Part shown: one piece after another, positions 5,563-11,780 of the stretch
How the letters are laid out: the number at the start of each line of letters is the position of its first letter
Numbering within the stretch: the stretch's first letter is position 1
Assembly: GCA_025965635.1 (NCBI GenBank)
Contig: JAOPWO010000174.1
Coordinates: forward strand, 1 to 11,780
Source: Modestobacter sp.
GTDB taxonomy: Bacteria; Actinomycetota; Actinomycetes; Mycobacteriales; Geodermatophilaceae
Length of the DNA: 11,780 bases
Reading direction: 5' to 3'
Notes under the pieces: generated by a model
What the model was told of the DNA's origin: nothing
Database searches by the model: none
The model's input: the letters and a program-made list of their open reading frames with translations, nothing else
Program-made: the position numbers and the translations under genes

Positions 5563-6231
5563 ATGAGCGCGCAGTGCACGTCGGCCCCCGTCGACGTCCC
5601 GGTCGTGACCCAGCTGCCGGACGACGTCGTCTGCACCGCCGGCGGGGAGCCCGCAGTGGTGCTGGTGCGCACCTCCCGGGGCTGGTCGGTGCTCAGCGTC
5701 CCGGCCACGACGCCGGAGGGACTGCACGAGCACCTCCCGCTGGTCGAGGCGATGTCCCTGGGCGACCTCGTGGCCGAGGAGTCCGGCGTCACCCCCGAAC
5801 CGGGCCGCCCCGCCCGGCTGGCGGCGCGTGGCAGCGGTGACCCCGCCCTGCCCGACGTCGAGGACCCGCGGGACGTCGAGCTCGCCGTCCTGCGGCGCAC
5901 CGTGGGGCAGCTCGAGCACGCTCTCGCCGCCCGGGTGTCCATCGAGCGCGCCATCGGGGTGCTGGCCGAACGGCACGGCACCTCCCCCCGCGAGGCGTTC
6001 GACGAGCTGCGCCGCCGGGCCCGCGCGCAGGGTCGACCGGCCCAGGACCTGGCACGTGAGGTGCTCGACGCCGTTCCCGTCCGCGGCACCGTGCCCGACC
6101 AGCGCACCACCGCCGCACCGGCACCGGTCACCCCCGAGCCCGCCCCGCGCGCACCGACCGCCCGCCGGGTCTCCCGCGGCCGGGCCCGGCAGGCGGTGAC
6201 CCCCGGCTCCGAGGCCGGGGGCGGGTCCTGA
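5563..6231 (+). CDS. ANTAR-domain RNA-binding regulator, no recognised sensor domain
   Basis: 222 residues. Residues ~112-170 form an ANTAR domain (LEHALAARVSIERAIGVLAE, then AFDELRRRARAQGRPAQDLA), a three-helix RNA-binding module that antiterminates by binding tandem hairpins. Usual partners are receiver, GAF or PAS sensors. Here the N-terminal ~100 residues contain a short segment (AVVLVRTSRGWSVLSVPATT, ~31-50) with no motif I recognise and look too small for a full GAF domain. After the ANTAR domain comes a ~50-residue Pro/Ala/Arg-rich tail, probably disordered. The ATG at 5563 has AGGAGG (5551-5556) with a 6-nt spacer. It is followed by the uridine-kinase-like gene, possibly with a CTGA overlap, so the two may be co-translated. 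The RNA target is not evident in this window. Confidence 0.82.
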   Translation: MSAQCTSAPVDVPVVTQLPDDVVCTAGGEPAVVLVRTSRGWSVLSVPATTPEGLHEHLPLVEAMSLGDLVAEESGVTPEPGRPARLAARGSGDPALPDVEDPRDVELAVLRRTVGQLEHALAARVSIERAIGVLAERHGTSPREAFDELRRRARAQGRPAQDLAREVLDAVPVRGTVPDQRTTAAPAPVTPEPAPRAPTARRVSRGRARQAVTPGSEAGGGS

Positions 6232-6293
6232 GCGCCCCCGTCCCGCTCAGCCCGGCCGCTCTCGCCGAGCGACTGGCCGACCGGCTCGCCGGT

Positions 6294-6905
6294 GTGCCGC
6301 CCGAGCCGGGCGCTGCCGTGCTCCGGGTGGCCGTGGACGGTGTGGAGCTCACCGCGCCACCCGGGAGGGCCGGGCTGACCGGCCCGCGCGACCTCGCCGA
6401 CCGGCTCGCCGAGCTGCTGCCGGCCCGCAGCCGTCCGGTCGCCGTCGTCCCCGCCGAGGGCTTCTACCGGCCGGCGTCCGTCCGGCTGGAACACGGCCGC
6501 ACCGACCCCGACGCCCGCTACACCGACTGGCTCGACGCCGGCGCCCTGGCCCGGGAGGTTCTCGACCGCACCGGCCCCGCCGGCCCGGGCGAGTACCTCC
6601 CGGAGCTCTGGGACCTCGAACGCGACCGGGCCGCACGGGCCGGCTACCTCCCCGCGCCGGCCGGCGGCGTCCTGCTGGTACCCGGCTCCCTGCTCCAGGG
6701 CCTCGGCCTGGCCATGGATGTCGTCGTGCACCTGCGGGTGGGCCCGGCGGCCCGTCGGCGCCGGATGCCGCCCGAGCGGGCCTGGGAGTTGCCGGCCTTC
6801 GACCGCTACGACGACGAGGTCGACCCCGGGGTCCTGGCCGACGCCGTGGTTCTCGCCGACCACCCCGACCGTCCTGCGCTCGTGCTGCAGAACAGGCTGG
6901 CCTGA
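6294..6905 (+). CDS. Uridine kinase-like protein lacking a P-loop
   Basis: 203 residues from GTG 6294. It resembles the actinobacterial 'uridine kinase' group: VAVDG (12-16), a Phe-Tyr-Arg-Pro segment (GFYRPASVRLEHGRTDPDA, ~56-74), a DWLD segment (78-81), YLPELWD (101-107), VVVHLRVG (143-150) and an ERAWELPAFDRY segment (161-172). Where uridine kinases carry GxxxxGK(S/T), this protein has VDGVELTAPPGRAGLTG, with no lysine, so nucleotide binding is doubtful. GTG 6294 has no ribosome site. In-frame coding continues upstream as APVPLSPAALAERLADRLAG, and a CTG at 6228 overlaps the ANTAR stop as CTGA, so the real protein is probably about 22 residues longer. It converges on nudC with only 10 bp between the stops. 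The function is uncertain. Confidence 0.7.
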   Translation: MPPEPGAAVLRVAVDGVELTAPPGRAGLTGPRDLADRLAELLPARSRPVAVVPAEGFYRPASVRLEHGRTDPDARYTDWLDAGALAREVLDRTGPAGPGEYLPELWDLERDRAARAGYLPAPAGGVLLVPGSLLQGLGLAMDVVVHLRVGPAARRRRMPPERAWELPAFDRYDDEVDPGVLADAVVLADHPDRPALVLQNRLA

Positions 6906-6915
6906 CGGCGCCCGC

Positions 6916-7932
6916 TCACAACTCGCCGGCGACCCAGCGGTCGATGATGTGCCGGGCGATGGAGACCACCGGCGGCAGCGCCTGCGGGCCACCACCGGAA
7001 CGGAGCTCGTCGCGGGTGAACCAGCGGGCCTCCTCGATCTCGTCGTGGTCGATCCGCAGCTCCTCGTCCAGCGCGCGCGCAACGAAGCCGAGCATGAGCG
7101 ACTGCGGGAAGGGCCAGGGCTGGCTCGCGACGTACCGCACGTCGGTGACCCGGATGCCGACCTCCTCGGCCACCTCGCGGGCCACGGCGCCCTCGGCGGA
7201 CTCCCCCGGCTCGACGAACCCGGCGAGGATGGAGAACCGGCCGGGCGGCCACACCGCCTGACGGCCCAGCACGCAGCGGTCGCCGCCGTCGTGGACCAGC
7301 ATGATGACGGCCGGGTCGGTCCGCGGGAACACCTCCGCCCCGGTCTCCGGGTCGCGCTGCACCCACCCGGCCCGCTCGATGGTCGTGGCCGCACCAGACA
7401 GCGGGCTGAACCGGTTGCGCTCGTGCCACTCGACGATGCCGACCGCCTCGGCCAGCAGGCCGGCATCGAGGTCACCGAGGTCGGCACCGACCTCCCGGAG
7501 CCCCGCCCACTGGTCGACCGCACGGCCGTTGACGGTCAGCGACCGCTCGCCGCGCACCGCGGCGTAGACCACCCCGTCGGCCTCACCGAGGTAGATCGCG
7601 CCGGTCGGCATCTCCGGGCGTTCGTCGTAGACCAGCTCCGGCCCGGCCACACCCTCGTGGACAGGCACCGCACGCCGCTCGTCCACGGTGAGAACCCGCA
7701 CCGGCCGCCCCTGGGCGGGGTCGGCCAGTGCCCGGGCCAGGTGGCCCCGGTCGTGCGCCGCCCGGGACAGCAGCGGCACGCTGGTCGGTGCGGACGTCAT
7801 GGTGGTCGGCCACTCCGCCGTCGTCACGGGGGCCGGCCGGGCATCCGGCGGCGGGTTGTCGGCCGGCGTGCTGCCGCCGGCCGGGACGCCGGCGGTCGTG
7901 GCCGGGTCCGCAGCGGGGAGGTCGGCGGTCAT
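6916..7932 (-). CDS. nudC: NudC-type Nudix hydrolase (NAD(H) pyrophosphatase / NAD-cap decapping)
   Basis: 338 residues. The Nudix box G-x5-E-x7-REVAEEVGI is complete (Gly238 to Ile260) and is followed by the NudC signature SQPWPFPQS (270-278). The family hydrolyses NAD(H) to NMN(H) and AMP, and in bacteria removes NAD caps from RNA. The zinc-ribbon region that precedes the Nudix domain in E. coli NudC is present in outline (RFSPLSGAATT, then RDPETGAEVFPRTDP), but all four cysteines are replaced; I recall the same loss in the M. tuberculosis protein. The ATG at 7932 overlaps the stop of the upstream M16 gene as ATGA, indicating coupling. The first ~50 residues are a Pro/Ala-rich extension before VPLLSR, where conserved sequence starts; an ATG at 7800 (MTSAPTSVPLLSR) is the shorter alternative. 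Confidence 0.92.
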   Translation of the reverse strand: MTADLPAADPATTAGVPAGGSTPADNPPPDARPAPVTTAEWPTTMTSAPTSVPLLSRAAHDRGHLARALADPAQGRPVRVLTVDERRAVPVHEGVAGPELVYDERPEMPTGAIYLGEADGVVYAAVRGERSLTVNGRAVDQWAGLREVGADLGDLDAGLLAEAVGIVEWHERNRFSPLSGAATTIERAGWVQRDPETGAEVFPRTDPAVIMLVHDGGDRCVLGRQAVWPPGRFSILAGFVEPGESAEGAVAREVAEEVGIRVTDVRYVASQPWPFPQSLMLGFVARALDEELRIDHDEIEEARWFTRDELRSGGGPQALPPVVSIARHIIDRWVAGEL

Positions 7933-9305
7933 GCCCCGGCCACCGGGACGGCCGCGGAGGTGACCTCGACCGGACCGAGGGCGCGCAGCGGCTCGGTGAT
8001 CGTCGCGGCGTCCCCGACCACGACCGCGGTGAGCCCCGCCGGGTGCAGCCACCGGCGGGAGGCCTCGGCCACCTCGGCGACCCCGACCGTGGCGAGTGCC
8101 CGCTGGTGGTCGGCGAGCCAGTCGGCCGACAACCCGACGCCGAACAGTGCGGAGAGCGTGCTGGCCAACCCGGAGTGGGTCGCCGTCCCGAGGGCGAGGG
8201 TGCCGAGCAGGTAACGCCGCGCGCTCTCCAGCTCCGCCTCGGTCACCGGGAGCAGGGCCATCCGGCCCAGCTCGTACCAGGTCTCCAGGAGCGCCGGACC
8301 GGTCACCTCGGTGGCGACGTCGGCCTCCACGGTGAACGACGACCCACCGGCCAGGTGCTCGACGGAGCTGCGCGGGCTGTAGGTGTAGCCGCGCCGCTCG
8401 CGGATGTTCTCCACCAGCCGGGAGGAGAAGTAGCCGCCGAACACCATGCTGGCCAGCCGGACCGCGGGTAGGTCAGGATCGGTGCGGCCCGGCGCGGCAC
8501 CGCCCAGCCGGATGTTGGACTGGACCGCCCCGCGGCGGTCGACGACCTCGAGCGCTCCGGGCGCCGGTGCCGACACCGGCGGGGCGGGCACCGCGGTGCC
8601 CGCTGCGGTCCAGCCGGCCAGGGCGGTGCCGACCACGTCGGCGACCTCGGTGGGGTCCAGCTCACCGACCAGCACCAGCGTGCTGCCGGCGGGCAGCACG
8701 CGTTCGCGGTGCAGCTTGCGCAGCGCGGCCGGCGTCACGGTGCCGACCTGTTCGGGGGTGGGCAGCTGCTGCGCGTAGGGGTGCGCGCCGTACCGCCGGG
8801 CGGCCAGCGCCGTGCGGGCGACCACGCCGGGCTGGGACCGGGCGATGCGGAGCCGCTCCACCACCCGGTCCCGCTCGGCCGCGACCTCACCGGTGGCGTA
8901 GGCCGGGGACTCGATCACCTCGGCCAACACGCCGAGCACGGCACGCAGGCCGGTGGGCAGCAACGTGGAGGACACGAGCAGCCGGTCGGGGTCGGCCGAC
9001 ACCGACAGCTCGGCGCCCTGGGCCTGGAGCAGCTGGGCCAGCTCGAGGTGGTCGTGCGCGGCGGTGCCCAGCAGGACCGCGCCGGTGAGCACGGAGCTGC
9101 GGGCCACGTGCGCGGCCGCCGTCCGGGCCGTGGCCGCAGCGAACGGGACCCGCAGCCGCAGCTCGACCAGCGGCACGCCGGGCCGAGGGACGACGATCAG
9201 TCGCAGGCCGTTGGGCAGCGTCGTCTCGTGCACCTCGGGCACCGGCTGGGGCCGGGGCTCCCCCAGCGGCGGGACGAGCGAGGACGGGGTGGCGGGGCCG
9301 CTCAT
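7929..9305 (-). CDS. M16-family peptidase homologue without the zinc motif (non-catalytic partner)
   Basis: 458 residues of M16/pitrilysin-like sequence. It has the N-terminal TTLPNGLRLIVVPRPG segment and, in the C-terminal half, FGGYFSSRL (289-297) and RGYTYS (305-310), the substrate-binding Arg/Tyr region of the family. At the place of HxxEH it reads AAHVARSSVLTG, so the metal-binding His-His-Glu set is missing and it should not be catalytic. Two-gene M16 pairs, one active and one inactive, are known in bacteria and parallel the beta and alpha subunits of mitochondrial processing peptidase. The ATG at 9305 overlaps the stop of the active gene (ATGA) and has GGAGG with a 6-nt spacer, favouring stoichiometric expression. 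Its own stop overlaps the nudC start. No signal peptide is seen, so it is probably cytoplasmic. Confidence 0.87.
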   Translation of the reverse strand: MSGPATPSSLVPPLGEPRPQPVPEVHETTLPNGLRLIVVPRPGVPLVELRLRVPFAAATARTAAAHVARSSVLTGAVLLGTAAHDHLELAQLLQAQGAELSVSADPDRLLVSSTLLPTGLRAVLGVLAEVIESPAYATGEVAAERDRVVERLRIARSQPGVVARTALAARRYGAHPYAQQLPTPEQVGTVTPAALRKLHRERVLPAGSTLVLVGELDPTEVADVVGTALAGWTAAGTAVPAPPVSAPAPGALEVVDRRGAVQSNIRLGGAAPGRTDPDLPAVRLASMVFGGYFSSRLVENIRERRGYTYSPRSSVEHLAGGSSFTVEADVATEVTGPALLETWYELGRMALLPVTEAELESARRYLLGTLALGTATHSGLASTLSALFGVGLSADWLADHQRALATVGVAEVAEASRRWLHPAGLTAVVVGDAATITEPLRALGPVEVTSAAVPVAGA

Positions 9306-10612
9306 GACTTCCCTCCGGTGGCACGCAGCTCGAGGACGGCGGCGGTGTCCGGGGACAGTCCGCGGGCGGCCGTCTGCACCTGGTCGGGGGTGACCCGGGC
9401 CAGTCGGGCGGCGAGCTCACCGGCGAGCTCGGCGCGGCCGTGGATCAGCTCCGCGGCCGCGAAGCCCAGGGTGCGGCCCAGGACCGAGTCGGCCTGGTGC
9501 AGCAGCTGCACCTCGACGCGGGCCTTCACCCGGCCGAGCTCCTCGCCGGAGACGCCGTCAACGGCCACCCGGTCGACCTCCTCCTGGACGGCGGTGAGCA
9601 CCCGGTCGACCGGCACCTCGGCGGGGTGGTGCACCTGGGTGAGCATCAGCGTGGCGTCGCGCACGTCGAAGGGGTCACCGAACAGGCCCAGGTAGCTGCT
9701 CTGCGCGACGGCGATCCGGTCGGTGTGCAGCAGCCGGCGCTCCAGCCGGGAGGCGTCGCCCTCGCTGAGGACCTCGTTCAGCAGCACGGTGCCCAGGTAG
9801 GTGTCGAAGTCGCCGACCGGGTCGGGGACCCGCCAACCGATCGCGACGGCCGGCGCCGGGGCGAGGGCGTCCTCGACGATGCCGTACCGGCGGGTGGTCG
9901 GCGAGGGCTCGCCGGTGACCGGGACCGGCGGTGCCGGGCGTGCCGGGACGGCGTCGAACCACCGGCGGACCAGCCGTTCGGTCTCGTCCGGGTCGAGGTC
10001 ACCGCCGATGCAGAGCACCGCGTTCGACGGGGCGTAGTACCGGTCGAAGAAGTCGGCGGCGTCCTCGACGGTGGAGGACTCCAGGTCCACGAAGGACCCG
10101 TAGCCGTCGTGGGTGTTGGCGAAGCTCTCGAACGCGACCGGCGGCAACTGCAGCCAGGGGAAGGCGCCGTAGGGCCGGTTGAGCACGTTGACCCGGATCT
10201 CCTCCTTCACCACGTCGATCTGGTTGCGGAGGTTCTCCTCGGTGATCGCCGGGGCGGCCATCCGGTCGGCCTCCAGGAACAGCGCTCGTTCCAGCGCCTC
10301 GGCGGGCAGCGCCTCGAAGTAGTTCGTGTAGTCCTGGTGTGTGGAGCCGTTGAACGTCCCTCCGGCGGCCTGCACCAGGCGGGCGTGCTCCATCTTCGGC
10401 ACGTTCGCCGACCCCTGGAACATCATGTGCTCGAACAGGTGGGCGAAGCCCGTGCGGCCCGGTGGTTCGGACCGCATGCCGACGTCGTAGAAGACGCTCA
10501 CGGCGACGACGGGGACGCTCCGGTCGGGTGCGAGGACGACCCGCAGGCCGTTCTCGAGCGAGAACCGCTCCACCGGATGCCGCAGGACCAGGTCGGCATC
10601 GACTGCTGTCAC
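9302..10612 (-). CDS. M16-family zinc metallopeptidase, catalytic subunit
   Basis: 436 residues from GTG 10612. The inverted zinc motif HLFEH (His58, Glu61, His62) lies in a GFAHLFEHMMFQGS context. The third ligand is expected in VVKEEIR (Glu137/138), about 75 residues later, as in the family. The NGSTHQDYTNYFEALP segment and the later GDASRLERRLL match the fold's substrate-binding regions. It probably degrades or processes peptides as a heterodimer with the inactive homologue encoded 4 nt into its stop codon. The start could also be GTG 10630; 10612 is preferred because an AGGG lies 8 nt upstream and because a TAGGGT -10-like box sits just before it. No signal peptide is visible. It heads the M16-M16-nudC operon. 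Confidence 0.9.
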   Translation of the reverse strand: MTAVDADLVLRHPVERFSLENGLRVVLAPDRSVPVVAVSVFYDVGMRSEPPGRTGFAHLFEHMMFQGSANVPKMEHARLVQAAGGTFNGSTHQDYTNYFEALPAEALERALFLEADRMAAPAITEENLRNQIDVVKEEIRVNVLNRPYGAFPWLQLPPVAFESFANTHDGYGSFVDLESSTVEDAADFFDRYYAPSNAVLCIGGDLDPDETERLVRRWFDAVPARPAPPVPVTGEPSPTTRRYGIVEDALAPAPAVAIGWRVPDPVGDFDTYLGTVLLNEVLSEGDASRLERRLLHTDRIAVAQSSYLGLFGDPFDVRDATLMLTQVHHPAEVPVDRVLTAVQEEVDRVAVDGVSGEELGRVKARVEVQLLHQADSVLGRTLGFAAAELIHGRAELAGELAARLARVTPDQVQTAARGLSPDTAAVLELRATGGKS

Positions 10613-10619
10613 GCCACCG

Positions 10620-10625
10620 ACCCTA
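10620..10625 (-). promoter_or_regulatory. Possible -10 element before the M16 operon (leaderless start)
   Basis: TAGGGT on the minus strand fits TANNNT and ends 7 nt before GTG 10612, so transcription could begin at or next to the start codon. No good -35 is seen. The same bases include AGGG, which could instead act as a weak ribosome site for that GTG. Confidence 0.3.
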
Positions 10626-10641
10626 ATCACGGTGGCCAGAC

Positions 10642-10656
10642 GGCCGCCGCGCGGCC
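10642..10656 (-). terminator. Small GC hairpin between the DUF2510 gene and the M16 operon
   Basis: ggccgc-cgc-gcggcc is a 6-bp perfect stem starting 7 nt after the DUF2510 stop. There is no U-run, so it is a weak candidate terminator separating the two minus-strand units. Confidence 0.3.
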
Positions 10657-10663
10657 TTCCCTC

Positions 10664-11563
10664 TCACAACACCTCGACGTCGGCGAGGACCCGGTCGATG
10701 ACGCCGTACAGCTCCGCGTGCGTGTTCGGGATCGACAGGTACAGCATCGCCGGCGCCGGGCGGCCGACGTCGACGAGCAGCAGCGCGGCCCGCTCGCCGC
10801 TGGCGTCGTAGCCCGGCACGTCCCAGGTCAGGTCGAACTCCACCACCCACGCGGCGGCGCCGTCGACGGTGAGCGCCTCGGACCGGCGCACCGTGCGCTC
10901 GTTGGGCGCCGGGTAGTAGTTGCTGCGGACGCTGTCGGCGAGGGTGGTGGTCGTCGCCTCCAAACTGTCCGGGCCGGTCCAGCCGAACCCGGGGACGACC
11001 GGACCGGAGGTGCACTGGGCGATGAACGGCCCGGTGCTGTCGGGCAGGTCGTCCTGGGTGATGAAGTACTGACCCGCGACGCTGGCGGTCTCGTACTGCG
11101 GGCTGAGGTCGAACTCGTACCAGCCGTTGCCGAGGAACGGGTAGGAGATGCCGGCGGCGGGGTCGATGATCCGCACGGTGCCGGGCGGGAACGCCGGCCC
11201 TGACGCGGTCGGCGGCAGCGCGACCGGCCCGCTCTCGTCCGGATCGGGCGCCCCGCCGAGCACCGCGACGAGCGCCAGGACGACGACCACGACCAGGGCC
11301 AGCCCACTGGCCCCGATGAGCACCGCGGTGCGGCGGGAGCGGGCCGGCGGCGCCCCCGGCTCCCGGGTCTCCCCGGCGGCGGGAGCTCCGGTCGCCTCGA
11401 ACGGGCTGCCGACAGCGACACCGGGCCCGGCCGCGGTGGTGACGTCGGACCACGAGCCGCCGTCCCACCAGCGGACCAGCCCGGGCGCGCCGTCGGGATC
11501 GGGGTACCAGCCGGGCGCCGCCGTCGGCTGGCCGGACGTCCGTCCGGGGGCCGCGTCGGTCAC
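10664..11563 (-). CDS. DUF2510 single-pass membrane protein with exported C-terminal domain
   Basis: 299 residues. A DUF2510 motif is at the N-terminus (APGWYPDPDGAPGLVRWWDG, ~16-35), followed by a Pro/Ala/Gly linker, basic residues (RSRR, ~75-78) and one strong membrane helix (~79-103). Then comes a Pro-rich stretch and a ~185-residue domain, probably outside the membrane (ISYPFLGNGWYEFD, then FIAQCTSGP, ending in DVEVL). I do not recognise the C-terminal domain; its end is loosely like PsbP/Mog1-type secreted actinobacterial proteins, at low confidence. The GTG at 11563 follows the upstream gene's stop by 4 nt and has no ribosome site, so it is either coupled to that gene or leaderless (TAGGCT at 11575-11570 ends 6 nt before it). 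DUF2510 is typical of actinobacterial membrane proteins of unknown role. Confidence 0.82.
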   Translation of the reverse strand: MTDAAPGRTSGQPTAAPGWYPDPDGAPGLVRWWDGGSWSDVTTAAGPGVAVGSPFEATGAPAAGETREPGAPPARSRRTAVLIGASGLALVVVVVLALVAVLGGAPDPDESGPVALPPTASGPAFPPGTVRIIDPAAGISYPFLGNGWYEFDLSPQYETASVAGQYFITQDDLPDSTGPFIAQCTSGPVVPGFGWTGPDSLEATTTTLADSVRSNYYPAPNERTVRRSEALTVDGAAAWVVEFDLTWDVPGYDASGERAALLLVDVGRPAPAMLYLSIPNTHAELYGVIDRVLADVEVL

Positions 11564-11567
11564 GGCG

Positions 11568-11780
11568 TCAGCCTAGGTCGCGATCGGCGGTGTCGACCCA
11601 CCCCTGGCCGTCGTCGCCGGACCCGCAGTCGTAGACGTCGTCCAGCCGGGACAGGCTGCGGTCCTCGACCTCGACGGCGAACGCCTCTCCTGCCGCGTCC
11701 CCGGCGGCCACCGAGTACGTGGCGCAGGTGGCGCCGTCGTCGTCGGCGCTGGGGCCGCAGCGCGGCGCGCGCCGCCGCGG
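11568..11780 (-). CDS. C-terminal end of an acidic, cysteine-containing protein (start outside window)
   Basis: On the minus strand an open frame enters from the right edge and ends in TGA at 11570-11568. The ~70 visible codons almost all end in G or C and encode an Asp/Glu-rich sequence with three cysteines (RCGPSADDDGATCATYSVAA, then VYDCGSGDDGQGWVDTADR). This codon pattern and the 4-nt spacing to the DUF2510 start make it a real gene end. The composition fits an exported or envelope-domain protein, perhaps related to its DUF2510 neighbour, but only the tail is visible and I recognise no family. Confidence 0.6.
   Translation of the reverse strand, partial: PRRRAPRCGPSADDDGATCATYSVAAGDAAGEAFAVEVEDRSLSRLDDVYDCGSGDDGQGWVDTADRDLG

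Noticed and set aside
2974..5976. Minus-strand 1000-codon open frame over uvrD2, mrx1 and the ANTAR gene
   Set aside because: It is a GC-driven shadow frame. The uvrD2 frame carries all helicase motifs and the plus strand carries mrx1 and ANTAR; this product is Arg/Gly/Ala low-complexity.
5409..7523. Minus-strand 704-codon frame antisense to ANTAR and the kinase-like gene
   Set aside because: Ser/Arg/Pro-rich shadow that conflicts with three well-supported genes, including nudC in another frame.
9440..11203. Plus-strand 587-codon frame antisense to the M16 and DUF2510 genes
   Set aside because: His/Val/Gly/Asp-rich antisense shadow; the HxxEH peptidase lies on the opposite strand.
1..11780. 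tRNA, rRNA, CRISPR array, insertion sequence, prophage or defence island
   Set aside because: Nothing resembling these was seen; all long coding stretches are assigned and composition is uniform, with no sign of recent transfer.

Overview
The window is very GC-rich, coding-dense actinobacterial chromosome. It carries a core-type gene set: WhiB7, an ABC1 kinase, UvrD2 with an HRDC domain, a mycoredoxin and an actinobacterial-type NudC. From recalled gene order, positions 1-8000 reproduce the Mycobacterium tuberculosis block Rv3196-Rv3197-whiB7-uvrD2-mrx1-nudC. Two extra genes sit between mrx1 and nudC, and two M16 peptidase genes sit upstream of nudC. Protein style and composition suggest Geodermatophilaceae or a close relative (Blastococcus, Geodermatophilus, Modestobacter); this is inference, as no rRNA is present.

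Left part, plus strand: the 3' portion of a ThiF/cyclodehydratase-like gene (1-658) is followed 4 nt later by an ABC1/AarF-family kinase-like gene (663-1985). Converging on them from the minus strand are whiB7 (2084-2419) and a probable small ORF just downstream of it (1891-2064).

The most informative non-coding stretch is 2420-2984, the whiB7 control region. Read on the minus strand it holds a sigma-A-like promoter (TTGACC, 18-bp spacer, TAGCCT) with an AATT element just upstream of the -35. Next come a roughly 520-nt leader, a 90-codon uORF with a perfect AGGAGG, a hairpin that includes the uORF stop codon, and a strong GC-rich hairpin followed by a pyrimidine-rich tract. whiB7 then starts with its own good ribosome-binding site. 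This matches the uORF/attenuator logic known for whiB7 and wblC.

Middle part: uvrD2 (minus, ending at 3030) and the mycoredoxin mrx1 (plus, from 5204) are divergent. A perfect 15-bp inverted repeat lies between them. Downstream of mrx1 come an ANTAR-domain protein (5563-6231) and a uridine-kinase-like protein without a P-loop (6294-6905, possibly starting at a CTG at 6228).

Right part, minus strand: an M16 peptidase with an intact HxxEH (10612 to 9302), an M16 homologue without it (9305 to 7929) and nudC (7932 to 6916) are joined by two ATGA overlaps, so they look like one translationally coupled operon. Upstream of them are a DUF2510 membrane protein (11563 to 10664) and, at the right edge, the C-terminal end of an acidic cysteine-containing protein (11780 to 11568). 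As a whole the block joins ribosome-stress resistance, DNA repair, thiol redox, NADH/NAD-cap hydrolysis and envelope or protein-quality functions.
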